From Flaviramulus sp. BrNp1-15 (GTDB lineage Bacteria > Bacteroidota > Bacteroidia > Flavobacteriales > Flavobacteriaceae): a stretch of DNA of 64,000 bases. The notes below the pieces were generated by a model. It saw nothing but the letters and a program-made list of their open reading frames with translations. It was not told where the DNA came from and did not search any database. The position numbers were made by a program, and so were the translations under genes. Positions 28,466-38,485 of this stretch are shown here, piece after piece. Numbering within the stretch: position 1 is the first letter of the stretch; the number at the start of each line of letters is the position of its first letter. The stretch is from NCBI RefSeq assembly GCF_022259695.1, contig NZ_CP092099.1:976471-1040470 (forward strand), read 5' to 3'.

Positions 28466-28822
28466 ATGGCATTGACAAAGAACGAAAGAAGACTAAGAAT
28501 AAAAAACAGAATCCGTAAGGTTGTTTCTGGAACAGAAGCAAGACCAAGATTAGCTGTTTATAGAAGTAATAAAGAAATTTATGCTCAAATAGTTGATGAT
28601 GTAACTGGTAAAACTATCAGTGCTGCATCGTCAAGAGATAAAGATATTAGTGCTGCGAAAGCAACTAAATCAGAAGTAGCTAAATTAGTAGGTAAATCAC
28701 TTGCTGAAAAAGCTTTAAAAGCTGGTGTAGAAGCCATAGCTTTTGATAGAGGTGGATATTTATATCACGGTAGAGTAAAATCATTAGCCGAAGGTGCTAG
28801 AGAAGCAGGACTAAAATTCTAA
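28466..28822 (+). CDS. rplR: 50S ribosomal protein L18
   Basis: 118 residues. L18 brings 5S rRNA to the large subunit with L5 and L25. Recognised by the basic N-terminus [20 protein letters not shown], then [17 protein letters not shown], and the end [20 protein letters not shown]. It lies between rplF (10 bases) and rpsE (6 bases). Confidence 0.99.
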   Translation: MALTKNERRLRIKNRIRKVVSGTEARPRLAVYRSNKEIYAQIVDDVTGKTISAASSRDKDISAAKATKSEVAKLVGKSLAEKALKAGVEAIAFDRGGYLYHGRVKSLAEGAREAGLKF

Positions 28823-28828
28823 GAAATT

Positions 28829-29353
28829 ATGTTTCAAAAATATAAAAGTGCAGAGTTAGTAAAACCAGGTGGATTAGATCTTAAAGATCGTTTAGTTGGT
28901 GTACAAAGGGTTACAAAAGTAACTAAAGGTGGTAGAGCATTTGGTTTTTCAGCAATTGTAGTAGTTGGTGATGAAGCTGGTGTAGTAGGACAAGGTTTAG
29001 GGAAATCTAAAGATGTAGCTAGTGCTATAGCAAAAGCTGTAGAAGATGCTAAGAAAAACCTAGTTAGAATTCCTATAATAAAAGGAACATTACCACATGA
29101 ACAAAAAGGTAAATACGGTGGAGCTAGAGTAAACATTATTCCTGCTGCTCCTGGTACAGGTGTAATTGCTGGTGGTGCTGTAAGAACAGTACTTGAGGCA
29201 GTTGGTGTACACGATGTATTATCAAAATCTCAAGGATCTTCAAATCCTCATAATGTAGTAAAAGCAACTTTTGATGCTTTATTACAATTAAGAGATGCTA
29301 ATACAATTGCTAGAGATAGAGGTATTTCACTTGAACAAGTTTTTAACGCTTAA
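28829..29353 (+). CDS. rpsE: 30S ribosomal protein S5
   Basis: 174 residues. S5 is a double-stranded-RNA-binding-type protein at the mRNA entry site that influences decoding fidelity. [19 protein letters not shown] (about 32-50) carries the loop altered in spectinomycin-resistant mutants; the loop looks wild type. [19 protein letters not shown] is the second signature. It is followed by rpmD after 12 bases. Confidence 0.99.
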   Translation: MFQKYKSAELVKPGGLDLKDRLVGVQRVTKVTKGGRAFGFSAIVVVGDEAGVVGQGLGKSKDVASAIAKAVEDAKKNLVRIPIIKGTLPHEQKGKYGGARVNIIPAAPGTGVIAGGAVRTVLEAVGVHDVLSKSQGSSNPHNVVKATFDALLQLRDANTIARDRGISLEQVFNA

Positions 29354-29365
29354 TAAAAGACAGAA

Positions 29366-29545
29366 ATGGCAAAGATTAAAGTAACAAAAGTTAAAAGCGC
29401 TATCAATCGTACGCAAAGACAAAAAAGAACTTTAGAAGCTCTAGGTCTAAAAAAGATTGGTCAAGTAAAAGAGCATGAAGCTACACCAAATATTCTTGGT
29501 ATGGTTGCTAAAGTTTCACATTTAGTTTCTGTTGAAGAAGCTTAA
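29366..29545 (+). CDS. rpmD: 50S ribosomal protein L30
   Basis: A 59-residue protein beginning MAKIKVTKVKSAINRT and containing RTLEALGLKKIGQVKEHEAT, the L30 family signature. It is located exactly where L30 is expected, between rpsE and rplO, with 12- and 16-base spacers. Its small size makes it easy to miss in automated searches. L30 is a small surface protein of the 50S subunit. Confidence 0.97.
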   Translation: MAKIKVTKVKSAINRTQRQKRTLEALGLKKIGQVKEHEATPNILGMVAKVSHLVSVEEA

Positions 29546-29561
29546 AAATATAAACTGAAAA

Positions 29562-30014
29562 ATGGATTTAAGTAATTTAAAACCTGCAGAAGGTTCAGTA
29601 AAAAACCAAGGAAAAAGAATAGGTCGAGGACAAGGTTCTGGTAAAGGTGGTACGGCAACTCGTGGTCACAAAGGAGCTAAGTCTCGTTCTGGTTATTCTA
29701 AGAAATTAGGATTTGAAGGTGGTCAAATGCCACTTCAAAGACGTGTTCCTAAATTTGGATTTACTAATATTAACCGTGTTGAGTATCAAGGAATCAATTT
29801 AGATACTCTACAACAGTTGGTTGATGATAAGAAAATAAAAGATACCGTAGATTTTGAAATATTATTTGCAAACCGTTTAGCTGGAAAAAATGATCTGGTT
29901 AAAATTATGGGGCGTGGTGAATTAAAAGCAAAATTAAAAGTATCTGCACACAAGTTTACTGCTTCAGCAAAAGCTGCTATTGAAGCTGCTGGTGGAGAAG
30001 CTGTAACTTTATAA
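29562..30014 (+). CDS. rplO: 50S ribosomal protein L15
   Basis: 150 residues. L15 is a late assembly protein of the 50S subunit. The Gly-rich N-terminus GKRIGRGQGSGKGGTATRGH and GFEGGQMPLQRRVPKFGF are diagnostic, with VSAHKFTASAKAAIEAAGG at the C-terminus. It precedes secY by 15 bases, the standard spc order. Confidence 0.99.
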   Translation: MDLSNLKPAEGSVKNQGKRIGRGQGSGKGGTATRGHKGAKSRSGYSKKLGFEGGQMPLQRRVPKFGFTNINRVEYQGINLDTLQQLVDDKKIKDTVDFEILFANRLAGKNDLVKIMGRGELKAKLKVSAHKFTASAKAAIEAAGGEAVTL

Positions 30015-30029
30015 GACTTAATTATAAGT

Positions 30030-31376
30030 ATGAAATTTATAGAATCAATTAAAAATGTTTGGAAAATAGAGGAACTAAGAAACAGAATCATAGTTACATT
30101 GAGTCTGTTATTAGTTTACCGTTTTGGTGCACAAGTTGTATTACCTGGTATTGATGCTGCCCAATTAGGAGGTTTAGCTGATAAGACAGATGGAGGAATA
30201 TTAGGTTTACTTAATGCCTTTACAGGTGGAGCATTTGCTAATGCTTCAGTTTTTGCACTTGGTATTATGCCTTACATTTCTGCTTCTATTGTTGTACAAT
30301 TAATGGGTATAGCTATTCCTTACCTGCAAAAATTGCAAAAAGAAGGAGCCAGTGGGCAAAAGAAAATAACTCAAATAACACGTTGGTTAACGATAGCTAT
30401 TTGTTTATTACAAGCTCCTGGTTATTTAGCAAGTTTACCAGCTTTAGGAATTCCTCAAAGTGCATTTTTATTAGGTACAGGACCATTGTTTTATTTCTCT
30501 TCTGTTACTATACTAGTAACAGGGTGTATTTTTGCCATGTGGTTAGGAGAAAAGATAACTGACAAAGGTATTGGTAATGGTATTTCATTATTAATTATGG
30601 TTGGAATTATTGCAACTCTACCTCAAGCATTTTTACAAAATGCAGCAACAAGGTTGGAAGGAAACAATGTAATGTTAGTTCTTTTTGAATTGGTAATATG
30701 GTTTGTTATTATTTTAGCTTCTGTAATGTTAGTAATGGGTGTTAGAAGAATTGCAGTACAGTATGCTAGAAGAACAGCTTCAGGCGGTTATGAAAAAAGT
30801 GCCATGGCTGGATCTAGACAATACATACCATTAAAGCTAAATGCATCTGGTGTAATGCCAATTATATTTGCTCAAGCTATTATGTTTGTTCCAAGTTTAA
30901 TAGGAGGTTCTTCATTTTTAAAAGAAACTACTGTTGGAGCATGGATGCAAACAAATTATTCTGACATGTTTGGATTTTGGTACAATGTCACTTTTGCTTT
31001 ATTAATTATAGTATTTACATACTTTTATACAGCAATCACGGTACCAACTAATAAAATGGCAGACGACTTAAAACGTAGTGGAGGTTTTATTCCTGGAATT
31101 CGTCCAGGTTCTGAAACATCTGAATATTTAGATAGAATAATGTCTCAAATAACCTTACCAGGATCTATATTTTTAGCACTTATCGCTGTGTTCCCAGCAT
31201 TTATAGTTAAGCTTATGGGTGTACAACAAGGATGGGCTTTATTTTTTGGAGGAACCTCATTACTAATTATGGTTGGAGTTGCAATTGATACTATGCAGCA
31301 AATAAACTCTTATTTGTTGAATAGACACTATGATGGTTTGATGAAAACAGGTAAAAATAGAAAAGCAGTAGCTTAA
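30030..31376 (+). CDS. secY: Preprotein translocase subunit SecY
   Basis: 448 residues with ten predicted transmembrane helices. SecY forms the protein-conducting channel of the inner membrane with SecE and SecG. Recognised motifs: the plug/TM2a segment [34 protein letters not shown] in TM4-5, the cytoplasmic loop [10 protein letters not shown], and the C4-C5 loop [15 protein letters not shown], which contacts SecA and the ribosome. It is embedded in the spc operon between rplO and infA, linking export capacity to ribosome synthesis. Confidence 0.99.
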   Translation: MKFIESIKNVWKIEELRNRIIVTLSLLLVYRFGAQVVLPGIDAAQLGGLADKTDGGILGLLNAFTGGAFANASVFALGIMPYISASIVVQLMGIAIPYLQKLQKEGASGQKKITQITRWLTIAICLLQAPGYLASLPALGIPQSAFLLGTGPLFYFSSVTILVTGCIFAMWLGEKITDKGIGNGISLLIMVGIIATLPQAFLQNAATRLEGNNVMLVLFELVIWFVIILASVMLVMGVRRIAVQYARRTASGGYEKSAMAGSRQYIPLKLNASGVMPIIFAQAIMFVPSLIGGSSFLKETTVGAWMQTNYSDMFGFWYNVTFALLIIVFTYFYTAITVPTNKMADDLKRSGGFIPGIRPGSETSEYLDRIMSQITLPGSIFLALIAVFPAFIVKLMGVQQGWALFFGGTSLLIMVGVAIDTMQQINSYLLNRHYDGLMKTGKNRKAVA

Positions 31377-31386
31377 AATTTATACT

Positions 31387-31602
31387 ATGGCAAAACAAGC
31401 AGCAATAGAACAAGACGGAACAATTATAGAAGCATTATCTAATGCTATGTTTCGTGTTGAATTAGAAAATGGTCACATTGTGACTGCACATATTTCTGGT
31501 AAAATGCGTATGCATTATATAAAATTATTACCAGGAGACAAAGTAAAATTAGAAATGAGTCCTTACGATTTAACTAAGGCTCGAATAACTTATAGATACT
31601 AA
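31387..31602 (+). CDS. infA: Translation initiation factor IF-1
   Basis: 71 residues, a single OB-fold S1-type domain. IF-1 binds the 30S A site and helps select the initiator tRNA. Signatures: [38 protein letters not shown] and [12 protein letters not shown]. Located between secY and rpmJ, as in many bacteria. Confidence 0.99.
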   Translation: MAKQAAIEQDGTIIEALSNAMFRVELENGHIVTAHISGKMRMHYIKLLPGDKVKLEMSPYDLTKARITYRY

Positions 31603-31606
31603 TACG

Positions 31607-31723
31607 ATGAAAGTAAGAGCATCAGTTAAAAAAAGAAGTGCAGATTGTAAAATCGTGCGTAGAAAAGGTAGACTTTACGTGATAAACAAAAAGAATCCTA
31701 GATTTAAACAAAGACAAGGGTAA
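31607..31723 (+). CDS. rpmJ: 50S ribosomal protein L36 (zinc-free variant)
   Basis: 38 residues, start [20 protein letters not shown] and end FKQRQG. Canonical zinc-binding L36 carries C11, C14, C27 and H32; here these are Ser, Cys, Asn and Phe, so only one ligand remains and zinc cannot be bound in the usual way. L36 stabilises 23S rRNA near the GTPase-associated region. It starts 4 bases after infA and ends 2 bases before rpsM. Confidence 0.97.
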   Translation: MKVRASVKKRSADCKIVRRKGRLYVINKKNPRFKQRQG

Positions 31724-31725
31724 TT

Positions 31726-32100
31726 ATGGCAAGAATTGCAGGTGTAGACATACCAAAAAACAAAAGAGGAGTTATCTCTTTAACTTATATCTATGGAATA
31801 GGTAGAAGTAGAGCAAAGGAAATTTTAGCAGCAGCTAAAGTAGACGAAAGTACTAAAGTTCAAGATTGGACCGATGACCAAATTAGTGGTATTCGTGAAG
31901 CTGTTGGATCTTATACTATCGAAGGTGAATTACGTTCTGAAACACAATTGAACATTAAGCGATTAATGGACATAGGATGTTACAGAGGTATTCGTCATAG
32001 ATCTGGACTTCCTTTAAGAGGACAACGTACTAAAAACAACTCTAGAACAAGAAAAGGTAGAAGAAAAACTGTTGCTAACAAGAAAAAAGCAACTAAATAA
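31726..32100 (+). CDS. rpsM: 30S ribosomal protein S13
   Basis: 124 residues. S13 forms bridges B1a/B1b with the 50S subunit and touches P-site tRNA. Diagnostic: [20 protein letters not shown], the helix-hairpin-helix region [12 protein letters not shown], and the basic tail [19 protein letters not shown]. First gene of the alpha group, directly after rpmJ. Confidence 0.99.
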   Translation: MARIAGVDIPKNKRGVISLTYIYGIGRSRAKEILAAAKVDESTKVQDWTDDQISGIREAVGSYTIEGELRSETQLNIKRLMDIGCYRGIRHRSGLPLRGQRTKNNSRTRKGRRKTVANKKKATK

Positions 32101-32108
32101 TAAGTAAT

Positions 32109-32492
32109 ATGGCAAAGACAAGCACTAAAAAACGTAAAGTTATTGTAGACTCTGTTGGAGAAGCACATGTTACTGCTTCTTTTAATAACATCATAATTTC
32201 ACTTACCAATAAAAAGGGAGACGTTATTTCATGGTCTTCAGCTGGTAAAATGGGATTTAGAGGTTCTAAGAAAAACACGCCTTATGCTGCTCAATTAGCT
32301 GCTGAAGATGCTGCTGGTGTAGCACAAGAAGCTGGTTTAAAGAAAGTAAAAGTATACGTAAAAGGACCAGGAAATGGTAGGGAATCTGCTATTCGTTCTA
32401 TCCACAATGCAGGAATTGAAGTAACAGAAATTATTGATGTTACTCCATTACCACATAATGGATGTCGTCCTCCAAAACGTAGAAGAGTATAA
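32109..32492 (+). CDS. rpsK: 30S ribosomal protein S11
   Basis: 127 residues. S11 lies on the 30S platform near the E site. Signatures: [36 protein letters not shown] and the end [16 protein letters not shown]. It is followed by an intrinsic terminator and a new promoter, so the first long transcript ends here and rpsD-rpoA-rplQ form a separate unit. Confidence 0.99.
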   Translation: MAKTSTKKRKVIVDSVGEAHVTASFNNIIISLTNKKGDVISWSSAGKMGFRGSKKNTPYAAQLAAEDAAGVAQEAGLKKVKVYVKGPGNGRESAIRSIHNAGIEVTEIIDVTPLPHNGCRPPKRRRV

Positions 32493-32511
32493 GTTACATT
32501 TTTAATTAAAT

Positions 32512-32548
32512 TAATATCAATTGTTTTACAGTTGATATTAGTTTTTTT
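32512..32548 (+). terminator. Intrinsic terminator after rpsK
   Basis: A 9-bp perfect stem TAATATCAA / TTGATATTA with an 11-nt loop, followed by a G and seven T. It ends the S10-spc-alpha transcript and overlaps the -33 element of the next promoter. Confidence 0.75.
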
Positions 32549-32561
32549 ATATGTAAATTTG
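32532..32561 (+). promoter_or_regulatory. Bacteroidota-type promoter of rpsD-rpoA-rplQ
   Basis: TTG at 32532-32534, 19 bases, TAAATTTG at 32554-32561 (perfect -7 box, partial -33 box). The -33 box lies inside the downstream arm of the rpsK terminator. Transcription from about 32567 gives rpsD a leader of nearly 100 bases. Confidence 0.7.
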
Positions 32562-32591
32562 CAAACTGAAAAAAAATTAACAAGTATAAAC

Positions 32592-32647
32592 GAGAGATCA
32601 ACGATTATCGAAGGATAAGATTAAGACCTTAATTCATAATCACTCTC
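32592..32647 (+). ncRNA. Structured rpsD leader (candidate S4 autoregulatory RNA)
   Basis: Three nested pairings can be drawn: GAGAG (32592-32596) with CTCTC (32643-32647), GATTA (32603-32607) with TAATC (32637-32641), and AAGG (32611-32614) with CCTT (32627-32630). The element sits between the promoter and the rpsD ATG at 32664. S4 regulates its own operon in other bacteria through leader RNA; function here is inferred from position and structure only. Confidence 0.45.
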
Positions 32648-32663
32648 AAATAAAAAATTTAAA

Positions 32664-33269
32664 ATGGCAAGATATACTGGTCCTAAAACTAAAATAGCTC
32701 GTAAGTTTGGTGAAGCTATTTTTGGAGAAGATAAATCTTTTGAAAAAAGAAATTATCCTCCAGGTCAACACGGAAACAATAGAAGACGCGGAAAAAAATC
32801 TGAATATGCAATCCAATTAATGGAAAAGCAAAAAGCAAAATATACTTATGGTATATTAGAGCGTCAATTCAGAGGTTTATTTAAAAAAGCTAGAGCTGCT
32901 CAAGGTATTACAGGTGAAGTTTTATTACAACTTTGCGAGTCTAGATTAGACAACGTAGTATTTAGAATGGGAATTGCTCCTACAAGAAGCGCAGCTAGAC
33001 AATTAGTATCTCACAGACACATTACTGTTAATGGAGAATTAGTAAATATTCCTTCTTATTCATTAAAAGCAGGAGATGTTGTAGCTGTTAGAGAAAAATC
33101 AAAATCGCTTGAAGCTATTGATAGATCTCTTTCAAATTCAAGTCACGTTTACGAATGGATAACATGGAATGATGATACAAAGCAAGGAACTTACGTTTCT
33201 GTACCTGCAAGAATTCAAATTCCAGAAAACATAAACGAACAATTCATCGTCGAATTATATTCTAAATAA
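32664..33269 (+). CDS. rpsD: 30S ribosomal protein S4
   Basis: 201 residues. S4 initiates 30S assembly on the 5' domain of 16S rRNA and takes part in the accuracy interface with S5. N-terminal [15 protein letters not shown], the conserved [10 protein letters not shown], then the S4 RNA-binding domain [20 protein letters not shown] with [10 protein letters not shown]. It has no N-terminal zinc cysteines. It has its own promoter and a structured leader, and a 93-base structured spacer separates it from rpoA. Confidence 0.99.
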   Translation: MARYTGPKTKIARKFGEAIFGEDKSFEKRNYPPGQHGNNRRRGKKSEYAIQLMEKQKAKYTYGILERQFRGLFKKARAAQGITGEVLLQLCESRLDNVVFRMGIAPTRSAARQLVSHRHITVNGELVNIPSYSLKAGDVVAVREKSKSLEAIDRSLSNSSHVYEWITWNDDTKQGTYVSVPARIQIPENINEQFIVELYSK

Positions 33270-33279
33270 TAAAATAACA

Positions 33280-33345
33280 TTGGTATTTGGCCAAAGGGTT
33301 TATAAGTACTTCTTCAAACTTTTAAACCGCGCAACCAAATAACAA
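33280..33345 (+). ncRNA. Two-stem structured element between rpsD and rpoA
   Basis: Outer stem TTGGTATTTGG (33280-33290) with CCAAATAACAA (33335-33345), 10 of 11 pairs. Inner stem GGTTTATAAGT (33297-33307) with ACTTTTAAACC (33318-33328), 10 of 11 pairs and a 10-nt loop. The internal loops are CCAAAG and GCGCAA. There is no T-run, so it is not a terminator. It ends 17 bases before the rpoA start and is a good candidate for balancing r-protein and RNA polymerase alpha expression. Confidence 0.5.
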
Positions 33346-33362
33346 TTAAAACGAAGAAAAAA

Positions 33363-34355
33363 ATGGCAGTATTTAATTTTCAAAAACCAGACAAAGTAAT
33401 CATGATTGATTCTACTGATTTCGAAGGTAAATTCGAATTCAGACCTTTAGAACCTGGTTATGGTTTAACAGTTGGTAATGCATTAAGAAGAGTATTACTT
33501 TCTTCTTTAGAAGGATTTGCAATTACATCAGTTAGAATAGAAGGTGTAGATCATGAGTTTTCAGCAATTGCTGGTGTGGTTGAAGATGTTACAGAAATCA
33601 TATTAAACTTAAAACAAGTACGTTTTAAAAGACAAATTGAGGATATTGATAACGAATCAATTTCAATTTCAATTTCTGGTCAAGAACGTATTACAGCTGG
33701 AGATTTTCAAAAGTTTATTTCAGGATTCCAAGTATTAAATACAGAATTAGTAATCTGTAACTTAGATCCTAAAGTAAATTTAAATATGGAAATTACTATT
33801 GAAAAAGGTAGAGGTTATGTACCCGCAGAAGAAAACAAAAAAGCTGCTGCACCAGTTGGTACTATTTTTACAGATTCAATTTATACTCCAATAAAAAACG
33901 TTAAGTATAGTATTGAAAACTATCGTGTTGAACAAAAAACTGATTATGAAAAATTAGTTTTTGAAATCATTACTGATGGTTCAATTACTCCACAAGACGC
34001 TTTAACTGAAGCAGCAAAAACATTAATTCACCATTTCATGTTATTCTCTGACGAGCGTATTACATTAGAAGCTGATGAAATTGCACAAACTGAAACTTAT
34101 GATGAAGAATCACTTCATATGAGACAGTTGCTTAAAACTAAGTTAATCGATATGGATTTATCTGTACGTGCGCTTAACTGTTTAAAAGCTGCAGAAGTAG
34201 ATACTTTAGGAGACTTAGTATCATTCAACAAAAATGATTTAATGAAATTCAGAAACTTCGGTAAGAAGTCTTTAACAGAGCTTGAAGAGCTTGTAAATGT
34301 TAAAGGATTAAATTTCGGAATGGATTTAAGCAAATATAAATTAGATAAAGATTAA
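33363..34355 (+). CDS. rpoA: DNA-directed RNA polymerase subunit alpha
   Basis: 330 residues. The N-terminal dimerisation domain (1 to about 230) shows [24 protein letters not shown]-type sequence, split by conserved [16 protein letters not shown]. The C-terminal DNA/regulator-binding domain (about 250-325) has [20 protein letters not shown] and [14 protein letters not shown]. It nucleates core RNA polymerase assembly. It lies between rpsD and rplQ, the conserved alpha-operon position, behind a structured spacer. Confidence 0.99.
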   Translation: MAVFNFQKPDKVIMIDSTDFEGKFEFRPLEPGYGLTVGNALRRVLLSSLEGFAITSVRIEGVDHEFSAIAGVVEDVTEIILNLKQVRFKRQIEDIDNESISISISGQERITAGDFQKFISGFQVLNTELVICNLDPKVNLNMEITIEKGRGYVPAEENKKAAAPVGTIFTDSIYTPIKNVKYSIENYRVEQKTDYEKLVFEIITDGSITPQDALTEAAKTLIHHFMLFSDERITLEADEIAQTETYDEESLHMRQLLKTKLIDMDLSVRALNCLKAAEVDTLGDLVSFNKNDLMKFRNFGKKSLTELEELVNVKGLNFGMDLSKYKLDKD

Positions 34356-34366
34356 TTAATCATATT

Positions 34367-34396
34367 TTGCTCCTCGCAAGTCGAGTATGGTAGCAA
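34367..34396 (+). other. Small hairpin in the rpoA-rplQ spacer
   Basis: TTGCT (34367-34371) pairs with AGCAA (34392-34396) around an inner stem CTCG / CGAG (34373-34376 with 34382-34385, 5-nt loop). It lies 18 bases before the rplQ ATG and is not followed by T. Possibly a translational control or processing hairpin; weakly supported. Confidence 0.35.
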
Positions 34397-34414
34397 GATG
34401 ATAAAACAAATGTC

Positions 34415-34885
34415 ATGAGACACGGAAAAAAAATTAACCATTTAGGTAGAAAAACAGCTCACAGAAAAGCTATGTTGGCAAATATGGCGTGTTCTTTAAT
34501 AGAACACAAACGTATTAATACAACTGTAGCAAAAGCAAAAGCTTTAAAACAGTTTGTTGAGCCAATGATAACTAAGTCTAAAGAAGATACAACACATAAC
34601 AGGCGTATTGTAATGTCTCGTCTTAGACAAAAAGATGCAGTTACTGAATTGTTTAGAGAAGTTGCCACTAAAGTAGCAGATAGACCAGGAGGTTACACAA
34701 GAATTATTAAACTTGGAAATCGTTTAGGTGATAATGCTGATATGGCAATGATCGAGCTTGTAGATTATAATGAAATCTATAACGCTGATAAGAAAGCAAA
34801 GAAAACAACGCGTAGAAGTAGAAGAGGAAAAGCGAAAGCTGTTACTCCACCTATTGAGACTAAAGCATCTAACGAAGAAGAATAA
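34415..34885 (+). CDS. rplQ: 50S ribosomal protein L17
   Basis: 156 residues: a canonical core of about 120 residues (start [20 protein letters not shown], then [20 protein letters not shown]) plus a basic then acidic C-terminal tail of about 35 residues ([14 protein letters not shown] ... SNEEE). Such tails are usual in Bacteroidota L17. L17 lies near the tunnel exit. It is the last gene of the alpha unit and ends at a strong terminator. Confidence 0.98.
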   Translation: MRHGKKINHLGRKTAHRKAMLANMACSLIEHKRINTTVAKAKALKQFVEPMITKSKEDTTHNRRIVMSRLRQKDAVTELFREVATKVADRPGGYTRIIKLGNRLGDNADMAMIELVDYNEIYNADKKAKKTTRRSRRGKAKAVTPPIETKASNEEE

Positions 34886-34890
34886 ATTTA

Positions 34891-34925
34891 AAAAAGATAA
34901 GTATTTTTACTTATCTTTTTTTTTT
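34891..34925 (+). terminator. Intrinsic terminator after rplQ
   Basis: A 13-bp perfect stem AAAAAGATAAGTA / TACTTATCTTTTT with a TTTT loop, continuing into five more T. It marks the end of the ribosomal cluster. Confidence 0.92.
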
Positions 34926-34944
34926 GAAATTAAAATAATTGAAT

Positions 34945-35688
34945 ATGTATAAATTAAATTATTTATTTTTATTCTTTGCAATGACTTTGGGTTGTTTTGC
35001 ACAATCTAAATCTACAAATGTTATTCCCGGAATCACTAATATTACAATAGGGTCTACTGAATCAAAAAGTCTTTTTGGGTTGAATATAATAGAATATGGT
35101 CGTGGAGGCACTAATTCTAAAAATAGCGGAGATGTAGAGGGTAGTACATACCTTTTTAAAGGTTGGTATAATAAATCTACCATATGGTTAAATGATAAGA
35201 TATTTAATATTAATTCAATAAATTACAATTTAGAAAATGAAAAATTTGAAATCAAACTTAATAATGATTCTATTTTAATTGTTAATCCAGCTATTAATAT
35301 TAAAAAAGTTAAAATTAACAATATTATTTTCAAGCCTTTTTATAATGAAGATTTACAAAAAGATTCTTTTTTTGAAGTATTATGGAGTTCTGATGATTAC
35401 TCGCTTTTATCAAATTATAAATTAAAAATCCAAGCAGGTGATATTGATCCATTAACAAAGACTTATATTAATCAAAAAAAATATACTCAGAAAAAATATT
35501 ATTTTCTTAAAAAAAATAATGAAGAGAAAATGGTTGCAATAAAGCTAAAGAAGTCTGAGGTATTGAAATTAATAGATACTTATAATGTAGATAAAGTAAA
35601 AAGCTTTGTTAAAAAACGAAGACTTAAGTATAATAGAATATCTGATGTTAAGGATATGTTAACCTACTATAATTCTATTAAAAATTAG
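34945..35688 (+). CDS. Secreted hypothetical protein
   Basis: 247 residues from the ATG at 34945 (MYKLNYLFLFF). A signal peptide is clear, with probable cleavage after GCFAQ at about residue 20. The mature part is Asn- and Lys-rich and beta-strand-like: residues 65-110 (YLFKGWYNKSTIWLNDKIFN) recall a small family of unnamed Flavobacteriaceae exported proteins, and the C-terminus is a basic helical KKSEVLKLIDTYNVDKVKSF. I do not recognise a function. It is flanked by its own terminators, so it is a single-gene unit placed between the ribosomal cluster and carA. Its composition (very AT-rich) differs from that of the neighbouring genes, which suggests later insertion or relaxed constraint. Confidence 0.75.
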   Translation: MYKLNYLFLFFAMTLGCFAQSKSTNVIPGITNITIGSTESKSLFGLNIIEYGRGGTNSKNSGDVEGSTYLFKGWYNKSTIWLNDKIFNINSINYNLENEKFEIKLNNDSILIVNPAINIKKVKINNIIFKPFYNEDLQKDSFFEVLWSSDDYSLLSNYKLKIQAGDIDPLTKTYINQKKYTQKKYYFLKKNNEEKMVAIKLKKSEVLKLIDTYNVDKVKSFVKKRRLKYNRISDVKDMLTYYNSIKN

Positions 35689-35694
35689 AAAAGG

Positions 35695-35728
35695 AAAGGA
35701 TAAACTATTTTAGTTTATCCTTTTTTTT
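35695..35728 (+). terminator. Intrinsic terminator after the secreted hypothetical gene
   Basis: A 13-bp perfect stem AAAGGATAAACTA / TAGTTTATCCTTT with a TTT loop, followed by five more T. It isolates the gene from carA. Confidence 0.92.
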
Positions 35729-35757
35729 ATGCAATTTTGTAAAACTTTTTTTTAAAA

Positions 35758-36861
35758 ATGAAATATCAAAAAAGACAAAAAGCCATTATACTTCTAGCTG
35801 ATGGTACAATTTTTTACGGTAAAGCAGTTGGTAATAAACAAGGAACTTCATTCGGAGAAGTTTGTTTTAATACTGGAATGACTGGTTATCAAGAAATTTT
35901 TACAGATCCATCATATTATGGACAATTAATGGTAGCTACCAATGCACATATTGGTAATTACGGGACTAATATAGATGAAGTAGAATCTAATTCAGTTAAA
36001 ATTGCAGGTCTGATTGTAAAAAACTTTAGTTATGACTATTCAAGAGATGCGGCTGATGATTCTTTAGAAAATTTTCTGGATAAAAATAATCTTTTAGCAA
36101 TCTCAGATGTTGATACTCGAGCTTTAGTAAGTTATATAAGAGACCACGGAGCCATGAATGCTGTAATTTCAACAGAGGTTGATAATATTGAAGGATTAAA
36201 AAAGCAATTGGCTGAAGTGCCTAATATGGAAGGTTTAGAATTAGCCTCTAAAGTATCAACAAAAGAACCTTATTATTTTGGAGACGAAAATGCGACTTAC
36301 AAAGTAGCTGCTTTAGATTTGGGGATTAAAAAGAATATCCTACGAAATATTGCAAAAAGAGATGCTTATATAAAAGTGTTTCCTTACAATGCAAAATTTG
36401 AAGATTTAGAAGCATTCAAACCAGATGGATACTTCTTATCAAATGGTCCAGGAGATCCAGAACCTTTGGTTGGTGCTCAAAATGTAGCTAAAGAGATTTT
36501 AAAAAGAGATTTACCATTATTTGGAATTTGTTTAGGTCATCAGGTAATTGCTTTGGCAAATGGTGTTTCTACATACAAAATGCATAATGGTCATAGAGGT
36601 ATAAATCATCCTGTGAAAAATATGATTACAGGTAAAGGTGAAATCACCTCTCAAAATCATGGATTTGCGGTTAACAGAGAAGAGACTGAAGCAAATTCAG
36701 AATTGGAAATAACTCATGTTCACTTAAATGATAACACAGTAGCCGGTTTAGCAATAAAAAATAAGAATTGTTTTTCGGTACAATATCATCCAGAAGCAAG
36801 TCCAGGACCACACGATGCATCATATCTTTTCGACCAATTCATAAAAAATATTAAAAAATAG
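35758..36861 (+). CDS. carA: Carbamoyl-phosphate synthase small (glutaminase) subunit
   Basis: 367 residues. The N-terminal CPSase small domain (1 to about 150) contains EVCFNTGMTGYQEIFTDPSY. The C-terminal class I glutamine amidotransferase has the nucleophile Cys258 in FGICLGHQ and His344/Glu346 in QYHPEASPGPHD. It supplies ammonia from glutamine to CarB for carbamoyl phosphate, used in arginine and pyrimidine synthesis. carB is not adjacent. The rplQ-carA-eno-gltA neighbourhood is common in Flavobacteriaceae (from memory). Confidence 0.98.
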   Translation: MKYQKRQKAIILLADGTIFYGKAVGNKQGTSFGEVCFNTGMTGYQEIFTDPSYYGQLMVATNAHIGNYGTNIDEVESNSVKIAGLIVKNFSYDYSRDAADDSLENFLDKNNLLAISDVDTRALVSYIRDHGAMNAVISTEVDNIEGLKKQLAEVPNMEGLELASKVSTKEPYYFGDENATYKVAALDLGIKKNILRNIAKRDAYIKVFPYNAKFEDLEAFKPDGYFLSNGPGDPEPLVGAQNVAKEILKRDLPLFGICLGHQVIALANGVSTYKMHNGHRGINHPVKNMITGKGEITSQNHGFAVNREETEANSELEITHVHLNDNTVAGLAIKNKNCFSVQYHPEASPGPHDASYLFDQFIKNIKK

Positions 36862-36869
36862 TAGTATTG

Positions 36870-36906
36870 TAAAACCCTTAAATGATAAATTCTTTTAAGG
36901 GTTTTA
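36870..36906 (+). terminator. Intrinsic terminator after carA
   Basis: A 13-bp perfect stem TAAAACCCTTAAA / TTTAAGGGTTTTA with an 11-nt loop. The downstream arm supplies the T stretch. Confidence 0.85.
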
Positions 36907-36978
36907 TTTACTAAAACGTTGTAGCGGCAATTTTCAATATTTGTTCAAAAACATTTAAAAATAAAGAAGAAATAGCCG

Positions 36979-36986
36979 TAAATTTG
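36979..36986 (+). promoter_or_regulatory. -7 element of the eno promoter
   Basis: TAAATTTG, a perfect Bacteroidota -7 box 31 bases before the eno ATG. A poor -33 candidate (TTTA at 36954-36957, 21 bases upstream) is present. Confidence 0.5.
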
Positions 36987-37005
36987 AGTTAATAATAAGA
37001 TTTAA

Positions 37006-38310
<1,305 letters not shown>

Positions 38311-38330
38311 TTTATATTGAAATTATATTT

Positions 38331-38364
38331 AAAAAAGTGATTATTATTTAATAATCACTTTTTT
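38331..38364 (+). terminator. Intrinsic terminator after eno
   Basis: A 16-base perfect inverted repeat AAAAAAGTGATTATTA and its complement with a 2-base centre; the downstream arm ends in six T. Confidence 0.92.
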
Positions 38365-38485
38365 GTTTTATATCAATTTTAATAATATGTTAATTGATTA
38401 AATCATTCGGAATAATCTTTAAAAATCAAGGGATATTTCGTAATTTAGCAATCTTCATAATAATATAAAATTCAACATAAAAAAC

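Noticed and set aside
34770-34952. Open frame overlapping the rplQ tail and terminator
   Set aside because: It is a frame-shifted reading of the Lys/Arg-rich L17 tail through the terminator.
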